Shown here piece by piece: positions 27,201-35,971 of a stretch of DNA of 64,000 nucleotides. The notes below the pieces were generated by a model. That model had not been told where the DNA came from and searched no databases. It was given only the letters and a program-made list of their open reading frames with translations. Position numbers and translations under genes: made by a program. Source of the stretch: Effrenium voratum (lineage: Eukaryota > Sar > Dinophyceae > Suessiales > Symbiodiniaceae). The number at the start of each line of letters is the position of its first letter. Positions within the stretch are counted from its first letter, which is position 1. The DNA lies in contig CAUJNA010003247.1 in the NCBI GenBank assembly GCA_963377175.1, forward strand, positions 224,001 through 288,000. The letters are read 5' to 3'.

Positions 27201-30200
27201 GAAGCAGCCCACTCTCAGATGTATAGCTTGTGATGGATTCTCCATGGAACATCTTTTGCCTGTACATGTCCGGCATTTGCATATTCATCCATATTCCATT
27301 GACCCCCCAACATCAGTGGCTGAGTGGAAACCAATCGACTCGTCGATCCTCTGCGGTGCTGAGCTTGCAAGTGCACAGCATGTCGGAGGTGCCCAGAATC
27401 TCCTGACTTCGCTTCGGGACGCACGCGGAGAATGAACGTTGGGCCCTGTCCACTTCGTGTCGAGGGCAGTTTGCTGAAACTATGGGGGCTGCGGGGAGGG
27501 AGCCCAAATAAGCCCTAAACAAGGCCTCAATAAGGGCTAAGTAAGGGTTTTTGTGAACCTCCCTCCCCCTCCCCTCCCTCCTCCCCAGCCCCCATGATGA
27601 AAGAAACCAGGCCAAGCACCTGGAGCGAATGGTTCTGAGCATGACATCCTTGCAAACACCGGCTGGGCGTAGGCTGGAAACCCCTTCGTCCCACAGACGG
27701 GAAGCACAAGGGGAGGAACAATCAGTTACCACAATTGCGCCAAAAAAAAAGTCCGATACCCTATCAATAGGTGCAGTTAGCACTGGGAGAGCCCCTGTTC
27801 CGAAAGAGGGCGGGACCCCGCAAGGGCTACCAGGCAGGGTCCGAGTACACATGGCCACCATGCGCCCCCAAGCAATCCAAAATGCCGGGGGGCCCAGCTT
27901 GGGAGAATCTTCGGGGTACGCCTCTCCACATTCGTTTGGTTCAGCAAACGCATGTGCCAGGGATAGTCGCTTCACCAACCATGTTTCGAAAGACCTGCTG
28001 GTTAACATCTTAGGGACTGACATGTTCAAACTTGATTTTGCCTCCAGGCTTGCAAGTGTCTCGTTTGAACTATAGTCAGAGAATGAAGGCAGCTTGGGTC
28101 AAAAACCGGGCTGCAGTCTCACTCATGAACGCGAATGCCTTGAGCTAAAGCCAGTGATTTACCACAGCAACTACTTGCGGAAGGTCAGGATTCCTACGCG
28201 CTTGGTTGAAAACGGGTGTCCCCATGTTCTCACGGAACACCTTCCATAATTCGAGGCCCTGATCCAGCAGCTCGGATTCATCCAGCAGCTCCCCGTGGAG
28301 CTTAGCCACTGCTTCCGCCCTGCCCCCGCACCCGCCAGACCCGGCGCCTCGTCGCAGGCCTTGTCCTCCAAGACCTCGCAGTTGTCCGCCACCTCCTCGG
28401 CCGCCGCCACGCAGACGTGGCCGAAGCTTTCGCCTCGGGGCAACGGATGGCAGGCACGACACACGCCAAACGGGTGCGCCAAAGCAACAAATAAAATACT
28501 TAAGACATACAGAAAAAAAGAGGAACAAAAAGAAAAAACATGAGCAGTTCAAAATGTCAACACAAAAACACATACACGCATAAGCACACAACACACAAAC
28601 ACCAGTAACACACAACATCGGAACCGCAATGGCCTACATGTCCAACTTGGGAGGCTGGAGACGCGGGGTTCGCCTCACTGCCTAAGGTGTGCCTGAGCGG
28701 CTCGAGTGATACATCCAGCAAGCACCTGCTTTGGGATAGTCTACATCAGGTCCAAATACATCCTTTGAAAGGACCCTGCCCTATGAAGCTAGATGAACTA
28801 AGGATTGACCGGTTACGTCTGCGAGCGCGCCAAGCTGCAGTACCGGTCGCAGCGGTTGTAGCTGGTCGTCTGCACCAAAGCTCGGCCTGGGCAACGGTTG
28901 TGAAGAACAAAACATCCGAGTACTCCCCCCAGTGGATCCACTTACCTGTATAGTCTGTATAGCAAGTAACCAAGGGCTTGCCACCGTTTCAAAACCCAAA
29001 GGACAATTAGCCGATTCCCTACTATATGGGTAACTGGGATCCAACTCGGCCACGGAAACTGCACCTCATCTGTTTGGTGGCGAGCCCCCAAATGGGTGCT
29101 TTTCTTTCCGTCCCTGCAAAACCACCCCAAAAAAAAGTGTTCCTCAGATTGTTGGTTTCTTCTCTCGAAAAATGACACACCTATTTTTGATGCCCCCTCT
29201 TTCCTCACTTCCTAAGTGGATTGGCCAGAAAAAGTAACCAAACTTTTTGTATATACCGCTAACATGGTCCAAACCCAAAAAGTGGCCTTAGGTCCGAGTC
29301 ACGGTACTCAGAAAGTCAAACCGAAGGGTCTCTTGTTAAAGACCCAAGCGCCTGGTGACCCGGGTGTAACCCAAGGCACATCCACCGCAGGTGACGCCAT
29401 CCACTTGCGGCCAGTCCCCAAAGGGTGAGCAGCTGCGGACGCCTTGGGCGCCGGAGCTTGACGGGCACGCCCTATTTTTCACCCACGACCTCGATCTTGA
29501 TTTGTTCTTTGGAGTGGGAACTGGATTTGGAATTGAACCCTCACTTCCATTTGCTGAAACATGTTTTTGATATCCCGTTGGTTTTGAAGGGAATCTATCT
29601 CTGTTGGAAATATATTCTCATTTTTCCAGGGGGCGTAAGCAAATGGAGGCTCAGTATTGGATTGTGATTTGAACCCTGGTTCTTGTTGAGAGGCAAATGC
29701 GAAACCATCTTGCAGATTCGGGGAGGAAAAAGAGGCAGGGGTCACTGGATTTCCCCTAAGGTTGATCAATTAGCTGGGCGGTTCAACATGTGGGATGCCT
29801 ATCCCGCGAATCCGTAGGGGAAATTATAGCATAATGATTAAGCATTGGAGTTGAACAACCCAGAACAACAACCAGGCAAAGACAACGGCACAGCCCAAAT
29901 TAAAGGGTATCTAAAAATATGTGCAAAAAGCAACATGAGCCCTCCACAACACAACCGCCTACAGGACATGAAGGATTCAGACACAACTGAAACAAATAAT
30001 GATGACCCATCTTCCCCCGCCCAAAAAACAAAACACACACACTCAACCACATGGCCCCTACAATCTTGGGTGCTGTAGATCCCCCAGCAAAAAGTTTTTT
30101 TTTTTTTTTTACTGTTTGCTACTTAGAAGGAAATATGAGGGACAATCATATCTAAAACCCGTACGAAGATCCAGGAAGATCCATGAGCCGTTTCGAAGGT

Positions 30201-32382
30201 TCTGGCATCCACCGATCCACGAGAAACTCGCGACGAACCATTTCTCCAACCCCGCCGTTTCATCTGTCGGGGCCGTTTCATGTGTCGGGGCTCTCAGAAA
30301 GGGATGAGAGGAGTGGGAAGCTTGGAAAAAAACCAAGCAAAATGAAACGCAAAGCCATGCAGAAACCAAAACCCTCCCAGCAATGGAGGGGGGAACCCAA
30401 GCTTAGTGAAACGCAAGGACGGGCAGAAACCAAAACGACATGGAGGACGTTCCGGCCGTTGGGAACATTTTCCCTTTGCCTCTTCAACGGACCCTTGTCT
30501 GGTTCCATGGGAGTTGCTCCCTTTGAAAGTTCAGGGACAATTCCCATCTCAGGATCCCTGAGTCAGGTCGTTGTATAATTCTCCGCTGCCTCAGCTTTTT
30601 CCCCCTGAAAGTGATATGGCCCATTAGCGAGCCTGAGCATAGTAAATCACATGAAAAGAGGTCACCCCTCCCGCCCGTAGAAACCGCCCAAATCTCCCGC
30701 CATTCAGCCCAAGTCTCGGGATCCAAATTGCCTCGGCCAGTCCAAAGCCACCGCAAAATCCGAACGACTGAAAGTGGGTCTCTCTCACCGTGCGGTTCCG
30801 CCCAATTCCTTCGGGCCCGTTGGTTGATACTCAGAAATGGGACGCCAGGAATGCAAACCGCCAGAACAGAGCGCAACCACCAAGCACACGCCAGGACTCC
30901 TTGAAGATTCTTCTTCCTAGAATGGATGCCCCGCAGAAAAGATCAGACATGCCACATAATGTGTGCAGGAGGTGAAGGCTCGAAGCTGAAGAATCGGATG
31001 ACCTCTGGACAATCTGTTGGAACCAGATGGTATGAGTTTTGGCCAATGCGTATGGGCCTTGTGCTAAAAGGTATAGAACGCTCAGGCTGCCTTTTGTCCC
31101 CCCCCCCCCCGACGAAACTCATGGCACTCCTTCCAAGTATGTCGGCTCAGCAGCAAAGAAACCTTGGTTAAAGCGATTCAAAAAACTTGAAAGCCTGAAA
31201 CAAAGGCGCAAACAAAAACGGGGAAGTCCTATCCAAGGTCCAACGTTCCATTTGGACGTGAAATGGGAACTCGAATTTGCCCGTGATTTCCTGGCTGTGC
31301 TCAGATCACCCTAAAAGTTTCACTGGGTGAAATATGTGAAAACCCAACCACCAAACCCACTGAAAGGCCACAAATCGGCTAAGAACCGGTGAACCACCCC
31401 GCCGAAGCGCAGGAAGTTAGAGCCACTGTTCGACTGACAGGAAGTTGGGCTCGAACTCGTGCACGCCTCTCCTCAGGCGAGTTGCATTGGTTCAGCTTCC
31501 CTCGACCTTTGCTGTGGCGCCTGGGTTGGGGGGCATAGTTGCCCGTGCGCCCTCTACGCAAGCTAGGAGTTCAAACCTCCAAAACACCAACCCAAAACGC
31601 AATGATAAAAACAAAACACATCTCGCTGGATCAGACGGACCAGATGAGAACGGCAAACACGCAAGAAGCTGGGCAAACTGGAAGGAGGCGACGAAGCACA
31701 ATGCATGGCACAGCGCAGTTTCGATGCGGAGGAACATTCACCAGCCTTAGCACCCACGATGGCTTCGACTTTGATGGCTGACAATCAATGAGTGACTCGC
31801 ATTGGACGGGACTGTTGTAGTACCCTTCCAAAAGGTGCGTCCAACCCGTACCAACGCATTCAAATCCTACTATGGACATCCGGCATAGCGAAAAGCTGAC
31901 AACAAGTGACCAGGGGAGGCCTGCAAGGGGTCCTCAGTTGTCCCCCTGAAGCATCATGATGATCAACAGGTCCTAAATGGACGTTCTTTTTGAGGGGCTT
32001 TGAAATGAACAATGCGGGGTTTCCTTTCGGTTCCTCATAGCATCTCCCACGTACACCATCAACAGGGACCCATATACCCTTCCACCAGCAAACATGGAAG
32101 TGCACAAACCCTCTATGAAAAAAGCCTTTATTTTTGGACACGGGTTCTCTGGACTTCCATGTCGCTCAGGCCCCCAGACAGGTTCGGCAAGGGCTGAGTC
32201 CCAAACCCCTGCGAAAAAGTGTCGTGGGTTTTAGGGCAAACCGGCAAACCCCTCTAAACCAATCAAACAACACTAAAACCCATCTATAAACCTAGTGGAC
32301 GGCCGGGGGGCCCTGCTCAGGTGACTGCTGCCCAGATACCCTGGGCGCTTACCACTAGGACGACGTACCACATGCACCTCAT
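7581..32382 (-). CDS. Gene A: secreted multidomain protein, Cys-rich module + 2 apple-like domains + EEP nuclease/phosphatase (span; exons listed separately)
   Basis: Whole-gene span assembled from at least 18 minus-strand exons. Domain order: signal peptide (32.38 kb), Cys-rich module (29.46-27.35 kb), apple-like domain 1 and Thr linker (26.77-21.89 kb), apple-like domain 2 and Thr linker (20.78-18.93 kb), EEP catalytic domain (18.91-7.58 kb). EEP landmarks are all present in order: SYN, LQEC (catalytic Glu), NTHW (His), GDFNA (Asp and Asn), WVDMIF (Asp) and SDHKP (Asp-His). Splice phases agree at nearly every junction that could be tested. EEP enzymes cleave phosphodiesters or phosphomonoesters with a divalent metal; the substrate here is unknown. 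Two gaps remain: at least one exon is missing between the signal peptide and 29456 (phase mismatch) and probably more between 17106 and 10186. A secreted adhesive nuclease or phosphatase is an inference. Confidence 0.7.
8343..8387 (-). CDS. Gene A exon: EEP domain, short linker exon
   Basis: Encodes GFKLAERPGRRPAW. In EEP enzymes a segment of the type xSGFxxA lies between GDFN and the final Asp. It exits in phase 2 at TGGAG before GTTCCA, which fits the next exon exactly. The plus strand here also has an open helical reading (ALREFESALQEMLRAL), so strand assignment rests on phase and domain order. Confidence 0.5.
9039..9210 (-). CDS. Gene A exon: EEP domain, GDFNA motif
   Basis: Starts after AGCTCAG and encodes NEEVRYRGAKNMVSAIQEHA, then KEEPVVITGDFNAALGELLG. 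VVITGDFNA is the fourth EEP motif, with the Asp and Asn of the active site. The 3' end (9039) is chosen because CGGA then occurs at both junctions and the phase fits; the donor would be non-standard, so this boundary is weak. Confidence 0.75.
9525..9613 (-). CDS. Gene A exon: EEP domain, catalytic His (NTHW)
   Basis: Encodes YVTWVKLTHISTGKAFWHFN followed by THWCVHSEG. FNTHW is the third EEP motif; the His is the general acid/base residue in DNase I-like enzymes. Acceptor AATGTGAG; exit GGGGA before GCCGCA is a GC donor in phase 1, matching the next exon. Confidence 0.75.
10137..10186 (-). CDS. Gene A exon: EEP domain, middle
   Basis: Encodes SDEGSRDLDATGKWGAR. Acceptor CTTCTCCAAG. The exit GCGAG before GCCGGG is a GC donor in phase 2, and joining to the next exon gives GKWGARYVTWVKL, the expected run into the central EEP strand. 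The 6.9-kb intron upstream holds the broken helicase. Confidence 0.65.
10249..10358. mobile_element. MITE-2 copy
   Basis: Ends CTCACCTCCTGAGAGGATGA and CATGAACTCAGGAAGTGAG are inverted repeats. Lies just upstream of the EEP exon at 10137-10186, in the intron. Confidence 0.65.
10359..11959. other. Gene A intron, left part
   Basis: Contains one MITE-1 copy (10632-10746) and otherwise no gene. A tRNA B-box-like GTTCGAATCC lies on the minus strand near 11090, without a full tRNA fold that I can draw. Confidence 0.4.
10632..10746. mobile_element. MITE-1 copy a
   Basis: A 115-bp element starting CTAGGTCCTCCCGTAGAGAG and ending CACTACTTGGGGACCTAG. The ends are inverted repeats of about 16 bp. Four relatives lie elsewhere in the window. 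No coding capacity. Confidence 0.75.
13363..13795 (-). pseudogene. Helicase-related fragment: longest intact exon, domain preceding the helicase core
   Basis: A 433-bp uninterrupted frame begins after GGTATAG and ends at CAC before GTGCAG. It contains LRRAQAYYSAIGRNN, VAWELRVLQSLETDDP and KPGIAFLDCAALSH. The last piece resembles the region just before the ATPase core in D5-type proteins. A 52-bp intron would join it, in phase 0, to the following KDPRRGCYVYVPAKLAW frame at 13310. Confidence 0.5.
14064..14343 (-). pseudogene. Helicase-related fragment: N-terminal open frame
   Basis: Open frame of about 93 codons with FGLRMAVLDARYSEYDRQRA and LLLVRHPVLEDPVLPHDVHP. GC content and strand match the helicase block directly downstream, and no domain is recognised; it could be the primase part. 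It runs into a stop, and another frame (LATLLLFDSCPDDAK, 13.9 kb) takes over. Confidence 0.35.
14362..14638. repeat. Tandem repeat, 111-bp unit, about 2.5 copies
   Basis: CAGAAAAGTTGCC-type landmarks recur at about 14380, 14491 and 14603, each followed by a GAGTGAGAG-like and a CTTGACTGTGTGG-like block. It lies between the 5' end of the helicase remnant and the CTAT microsatellite. Confidence 0.8.
14640..15600. repeat. Long imperfect CTAT microsatellite
   Basis: About 950 bp of CTAT/CTAC/CTGT tetranucleotides on the plus strand, with a pure (CTAT)n core at about 15218-15274. It produces a 214-codon open frame of Ile-Tyr-Leu-Ser repeats that is not a gene. Confidence 0.95.
16170..16261. mobile_element. 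MITE-2 copy
   Basis: Left part CTGACTTCCTCAGTGGACTG, right part CAGGAACTCAGGGAGTGA. Shortened interior. Confidence 0.6.
16468..16531 (+). repeat. 32-bp direct tandem duplication
   Basis: The unit AGTTCCCTTGAAAGGAGTCC, continuing AAGGGTTGGGTC, occurs twice in a row without change, suggesting a recent duplication. Confidence 0.85.
17106..17173 (-). CDS. Gene A exon: EEP domain, catalytic Glu
   Basis: Encodes YTLKPDSAGLQECDSASTVQ. The pattern PDxxGLQEC is the second EEP motif, with the metal-binding Glu. Acceptor GCGCCAG; the 3' end near 17106 is approximate and would use a GC donor. A short exon may be missing between this and 18860. Confidence 0.6.
18860..19042 (-). CDS. Gene A exon: end of apple-like domain 2, Thr linker and start of EEP domain
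   Basis: Sixty-one codons in one exon: WGKCFLKDRSFTGSEPSAVK, then GSCETYFRIDCG, a six-Thr linker, then MIVSYNLYWWNL. The SYN is the first conserved strand of EEP (DNase I-like) enzymes, whose Asn takes part in metal and phosphate binding. This exon physically links the adhesion part to the catalytic part and so shows they belong to one gene. The exact 3' end is uncertain: CTC before GACTCT (used here) or TTG before GTTTCG at 18848. The bases at the end are part of a 17-bp direct repeat (18801-18862). Confidence 0.75.
20007..20066 (-). CDS. Gene A exon: apple-like domain 2, second part
   Basis: Twenty codons, AGCNSFSFCGAAEPGCPCRG. Acceptor CTCGCAG, donor GGGG before GTGCAT (canonical GT), phase 0 at both ends. 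The CNSFSFC core aligns with domain 1; the extra CPC is particular to this copy. Confidence 0.7.
20666..20778 (-). CDS. Gene A exon: apple-like domain 2, first part
   Basis: Encodes TLCWSSLGALATSEG and DISPGKCQSACDAK. Enters in phase 1 after CTCTGAG, matching the phase-1 exit of the Thr-linker exon, and leaves in phase 0 at CCAAG before GCGCGG, a GC donor. The spliced product CDAKAGCNSFSFC reproduces CDGKANCKSFSFC of domain 1, which supports the GC donor strongly. Confidence 0.75.
21892..22007 (-). CDS. Gene A exon: end of apple-like domain 1 and Thr-rich linker
   Basis: Completes RSYFKTSCG (compare ETYFRIDCG in domain 2), then reads about 30 residues that are nearly all Thr with a few Ala, Val and Lys, ending AESG. 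Such Thr-rich stretches are typical extracellular linkers and likely O-glycosylated. Phase 1 in and out; donor is canonical G before GTAGCC. The matching position in domain 2 has no intron. Confidence 0.75.
22738..22808 (-). CDS. Gene A exon: apple-like domain 1, third part
   Basis: Encodes WNGCFLKERVLTGSEPTVTK followed by GKC. It matches WGKCFLKDRSFTGSEPSAVK of domain 2 residue for residue over most of its length. Acceptor CCCGCAG. It exits in phase 2 at TGCAG before GAGCGA (GA donor), and the next exon begins after GCTAG with GAGCTA. Confidence 0.75.
23040..23315. repeat. Inverted pair of a dispersed repeat around a tRNA-like core
   Basis: Arm 23040-23160 (GGATCCCTGGAAAGAATGGG, GGTACCAGTAGAGATTTG) is inverted at 23228-23315. 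A third copy is at 26500-26620. The spacer holds a tRNA-like sequence on the minus strand. Confidence 0.75.
23174..23235 (-). repeat. tRNA-like (SINE-type) sequence
   Basis: Minus strand: TGGTGGTTTAGAAGTTTACC as an A-box-like block and GGGTTGAAATCCCC as a B-box-like block, at tRNA spacing. I cannot fold a complete cloverleaf, so it is a tRNA-derived repeat, not a tRNA gene. Relatives: 29660-29715 (minus), 43756-43790 and 39862-39893 (minus, A-box only). Confidence 0.5.
23660..23775 (+). repeat. Dispersed hairpin repeat
   Basis: CCCTGCTAAAAGTTTGACTT and TTAGTGGTTTAATGG contain the near-palindrome CTAAAAGTTTGACTTTTAG. Other copies are near 3085, 17405, 40640, 47615 and 57822; the last three add CACTAAAAGGCTAAAAGCTAAG. 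Confidence 0.7.
24735..24866. mobile_element. MITE-2 copy with internal duplication
   Basis: TTCCTGAGTGGATTGGCC at the left, a second GCGGATTGGCCAAACAG inside, and GGAAACTCAGGGAGTGG at the right. Confidence 0.55.
24887..24958 (-). CDS. Gene A exon: apple-like domain 1, second part
   Basis: Twenty-four codons: ECDGKANCKSFSFCWAP continuing to DGQI. The CxSFSFC core is the typical middle of PAN/apple domains and matches AGCNSFSFC in domain 2. Phase 0 at both ends. The 3' boundary is least certain: TGGA occurs at both the end of this exon and the start of the next, giving a non-standard donor if the acceptor is AG. Confidence 0.7.
26675..26767 (-). CDS. Gene A exon: apple-like domain 1, first part
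   Basis: Thirty-one in-frame codons starting ENCYGSLPALAASEG and ending SLAECQK. They align with the exon at 20666-20778 (CWSSLGALATSEG ... KCQSAC), so this is the first of two duplicated apple/PAN-like domains. Acceptor GGCTCAG. The exit AAAAG before GAGAAG is a GA donor; the next exon starts after GCGAG with GAGTGC, so AGGAG is present at both junctions. Confidence 0.7.
27352..27402 (-). CDS. Gene A exon: end of Cys-rich module
   Basis: Encodes EILGTSDMLCTCKLSTA with a closing CxC pair. Acceptor AGTCAG, phase 0 in and out. A 238-codon open frame runs from about 28029 through this exon, but only this last part looks coding; the rest reads through the upstream intron. The exit before GAGGAT gives a GA-type donor, and the next exon starts with GAG. 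Confidence 0.6.
28351..28426 (-). CDS. Gene A exon: Cys-rich module, third part
   Basis: Encodes FGHVCVAAAEEVADNCEVLE and ends with a KACD sequence: three cysteines in a helical, acidic context. The exit is at GAC before GAGGCG (28351) or three bases later at 28348, both phase 0. The next exon begins GAG, so the intron's first bases repeat the start of the next exon. I recognise this as a Cys-rich module common in dinoflagellate predicted proteins, but I cannot name a characterised family. Confidence 0.7.
28835..28886 (-). CDS. Gene A exon: Cys-rich module, second part
   Basis: Encodes RALVQTTSYNRCDRYCS, following on the CGGC of the previous exon. Acceptor is TTGCCCAG. Two ends keep the frame: 28835, where AGCTT is repeated at both intron ends but the intron would begin with CT, or 28817, a canonical GT donor adding LARSQT. 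Both give phase 2 and lead into FGHVCVAAAEE. Confidence 0.65.
29205..29315. mobile_element. MITE-2 copy, degraded right end
   Basis: Clear left end CTCACTTCCTAAGTGGATTG, weaker right end TACTCAGAAAGTC. Confidence 0.5.
29380..29456 (-). CDS. Gene A exon: Cys-rich module, first part
   Basis: Encodes a segment with CSPFGDWPQVDGVTCGGC. Gene D carries the same motif at 594-691 as CAPFGEWPQLDGVSCGGC, with identical entry phase (2) and exit phase (1). Acceptor TCAAG, donor GGAT before GTGCC. Joining to the next exon rebuilds the CGGC Cys cluster in frame. The similarity between two genes of the window is the best evidence that this is coding. Confidence 0.75.
29457..32339 (-). other. Gene A intron after the signal-peptide exon
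   Basis: At least one exon (phase 1 in, 2 out) should be hidden here. I could not identify it. Contains tRNA-like pieces near 29660-29720 (minus) and 29833-29865 (plus), a MITE-2 copy just upstream at 29205-29315, and a C-run at 31100-31110. The minus-strand open frame at 30484-30876 has no convincing protein character. Confidence 0.35.
32340..32382 (-). CDS. Gene A exon 1: start and signal peptide
   Basis: ATG at 32382 opens MRCMWYVVLVVSAQ, a short charged N-terminus followed by a hydrophobic run ending in small residues, as in a signal peptide. The exon can end at 32340 before GTATCT (phase 1), the same out-phase as the first exon of gene D. An alternative donor, GTAAGC, lies nine bases earlier. 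The next recognised exon needs phase 2, so one exon is probably missing between. Confidence 0.5.
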
Positions 32383-35300
32383 GGCGCCGCTCTTTTCGCA
32401 AGCGCCGCGAGTTGAATTCGATGAGCCGAAGGCTGCGTCGTCCGCGATGGAAAAACCCGCCGAAAGTCCTAATTTCACCGTTCAAACACAGTCGAACTCC
32501 CCCCTCCTGCAGGGGACTAAGAGTTGAATCTGGACAACTTCGCATTCATCCGGACCGTTCATGAAAAGGCTCCGGGAGGTGTTTGGGTGGGGAAGGGCTA
32601 AGGCTCCTTGTGCTGCTATGTGTTACTAGCGGATTTTTTTTACCCAACACGGTCCATGATAAAAACAACTATCCCAGAGCGGTGCAAATTCCCCGTTGTC
32701 CCCAGAAGGTGGAACACAAGGTGGGGCGGGGTGTAGATTCCAAGGCCATGCAGCATCCCATGGCTCGCTGGCAGCTTTTTGCGGCTGGCAGATGGATGGC
32801 TCAATGAGTAAGGCAGACGCAAGGCCACAAAAGCCGCAGCCTTTTGTGCCCTTCCGACTGACCTTCCTAGGCACCCGCATTCCGGAAAATGCAGGTGAAA
32901 AGGAACAAGAGAATAGAGCCCGTCTGCAGCCCCAATCCGAGGAAGTCTCGGCAAAGCAACAATCCGTCTTCGAAGTGTTGCCTTCATGTAGTAAAACAAC
33001 AAATCCATCAATTATTTGGGCGTGAAGATGCATCCTGATGAGCGCCAAGCAATGCAGAATGACTAGTATGATTTCGGGTCGAGTTATTGTTCATTTCCGG
33101 TCAGCTGACTTCCTCGCAAGCTGCGTGTGTTGTGGGGGGCCCTATTCAGCAGGAGCCAATTCCATCATTCACTCAGCACGGCTAGGGGAACTTCAAATCA
33201 AATCGTTGACTCCAGCCGCTCACGGCATGCAGGACGCCACCTATGCGTGAAATTCAAGTTGAGAAAAGGCTTCTCTATAAAACTACCTGCACTATGGGAC
33301 TATGGGCGGCTGCGCCAACTCCCAACATGAGATTGCGATCATTTGCCCAAATACATCACACCTGCTGCGAAGAAAGACAAAAACTGGCCTGACCCATCGC
33401 AAACTCGGTGGAGCGCCTGGCTTGGGGAGTCCCTCTGAGAAGCCAAAGCCGAAGCGGCTTCCCCGAGTCTAATTTCTAAAGCCCAGAGGGGGGCTCGGCA
33501 GCTTAAGGCGCGCGTTTTCGAGAAGCGCGCAGCCTCAGAAACGCGCAGCCTCCAAAACTCCGAGTGCCGAATTGGCACTCAATTCACGTGCCACGGGCGC
33601 CGCAGTCTGCGAGTGCTATGGCCAAGCCGCTCCTGCACCATTGAGCCGCGCGGCCAAACCTGTCGCCTAGCTGGAGAGAGCACCACAGCTGACAACATTT
33701 CCTGACGAACCTTTGCTGGATGGCTGTGGGTCATGGATTAACAGGCGAGGATGCGATTGCCAAAAACGAAGATGGACAAGGCTTCTAATAGTCAGCTTGC
33801 CTAAACAGCTGCTAAGACCGGGCTTGCAGCGTTCAAAGCGTCCAGTGGAGATTCAAGGGGGGTACCTCAAAGCCCCATCTGGCCAAACAAGGGCACCATT
33901 CGCTCCAGTGTGCAGGCAATGTCTCTGCGTTTGGAGGGAACGGTCGTTCCTTGTCGGTGATGCTAGGTGTATGAACCTACAGACCACCACCCGGCTCCAA
34001 TGGACAGCTATTTGCGCATTTGTGCACGGCACAGGTTCGAAGCGCAAGGCGCCTCCGCCAGCTGGCCCGCCGCAACCATTGCCCCACCCATGCATCCTTT
34101 ATGAGCGGGCCGAAAGGTGAAAGAACGTACATACATGATTCCATTCAGGATTGTGTAGAACTAAATGGGAACAACACACACACACGCACACATGCAAGTG
34201 TAGCAATGGTCTGTGCGCAGTGCAGCTTCCGGAAACGGAATGCAGAAGACAAGATGTAGCAAAGGTTTTGACCTTGACACATGCCTCCTTCATACATTAC
34301 ATTCGCCCCCGCAGCCACAAAACAAACATACCTCACTCTTGCCTCCAGGCAATTGCCTGAAACATCTTCTGCATTTCGATGTGCTTTGTACATCGGAGCG
34401 GCAGCGGCTCATTCAAGCTGGGACCTCGGAATTTGGCTCCGCAACAAAACCTGCAAGAAATCCGCACACTTTTTACACAACTAGCAATGCAAACTCAGCA
34501 GGCACCCAGAAAAACAAAAGGCGGGCTGAAAATACCAGAAATGCCCACCAACGTACTGGCTCTCGCCCTCCAAGTCTTTCACAAGGGGTCTGCGCGCTTC
34601 CATGTTCATTGGTAGGGTCACGTGAAGCCATGGTGTAAGTCGAAAGGTCCTGCGACTGCAGGTCCGACGGTTTAAACAACTGCCCTAAGGATCTTTCTTT
34701 CGAGTGAGGCGCCATACATCCTGCGTTTGGAGCTGGGGCTTCATACAACTACTTGCTGGCCCGAATTCCATGACCCTCGGGGCAAAGCAACTTCTCTCAT
34801 TCCTGGTTTCAGGAACCAGGCCAGGAGCCACCGGGTCGCATCTCCACACGCCCAAACGGACCCTCCAAAACGAGGTGAGCGAAATGACTTGTCTGCTTTG
34901 CACCTGCGACCTCTCAAAACTAGGCTGGAATTAGGACCCCAGCAAAAAAAATATGTTTTGCCTGGCTGGTGGAAAACCAAGGGGACCCCAAAAAGCAAAC
35001 AAAAACAACAAGGGGAGCTAATTCTGGGGAAGAGAAGCCCTCCGGAAACGGAAGACCGTCCGAGAACCACACAGATGTAAGCAAGCCGTCCAAATGGTTC
35101 CGTGACTGGAGACTACACTCAGGTGAAGTGAGAAGACTGATCCATTCCCATTGGAAGCAGTTGGCGCCGTCATATTCCTACAGGTGATCCTGCATGCGGC
35201 CAAACCAGCCGTATGACAGCCATTGTAAGACTTCACGAGGTTCCAACATCAGCTGGTCGTCGACCGGCTGCAGCAAGTTTAACTGTTTAGGGTAAATTGC

Positions 35301-35448
35301 TTCTTTCCAAAAAAGTTCTCCAAGTCAAAGGCCGGACCCAGAAATCAAAGCGTTAACTTGTTGGCGCCTCTACTACAAATGGTTGCCAAAATGGGAAAAC
35401 CAAAAGGTCAGATCCGGTCGATTCACTTTGGACAACTGAGTTCAACAT

Positions 35449-35563
35449 CTAGGTCATACAGTAGAGAGGATAGAATAAGGGTACCTTTTTTTTCTGTAGT
35501 CTATTTTAGTAGGGAAACCCTCCCCCAAAAAAGGGTGAGAGAGGGCACTACTGGGGGACCTAG
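35449..35563. mobile_element. MITE-1 copy b
   Basis: The same length and ends as copy a (CTAGGTCATACAGTAGAGAG to CTACTGGGGGACCTAG); most of the interior matches, including AGAATAAGGGTACC and AGGGTGAGAGAGGGC. Confidence 0.8.
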
Positions 35564-35971
35564 ACATGCAAGCAAACAATGTTGCCTGGGCCAAGTACCA
35601 TCTTCCCAATGCCCAACTGAGCGGCTGAACGCTAAGCTCTCGCAAGAGTTGGACGCCACCCCTGAGTCCCGAAAGGCGGTTGGAAGCGCCGCTCCGTCAA
35701 TGGCCAGTGGACGTAACATGTGCGATCGGTGCGATGAGTAGGGAATGTGGGAATGAACCCAGGAGTTCTATTTACAGGAAACCACAAGGACTGGTTTATA
35801 GGGGTCATGCCGCCATGCCTTCATGCTGAGCAGCAAGAAAAGCAGTTGATCTGGGAAAATCAACGGCCAAGTCACTTGGACCAGTTGCAAGGAGCCCAGT
35901 TCCCGGTTGAAATTGTGAGGCCACGGAGAAGGTCCCACCTCTGGTGAATGAGAGAAGCGGTTATAGTTACT

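Noticed and set aside
27403..28029. Upstream part of a 238-codon minus-strand open frame
   Set aside because: Only the last part (27352-27402) matches the Cys-rich module. The rest is intron read through, starting without context.
33339..33578. Minus-strand GC-rich open frame FWRLRVSEAARFSKTRALSC
   Set aside because: No splice sites define it, it has no partner exon, and it contains internal GCGCGC direct repeats.
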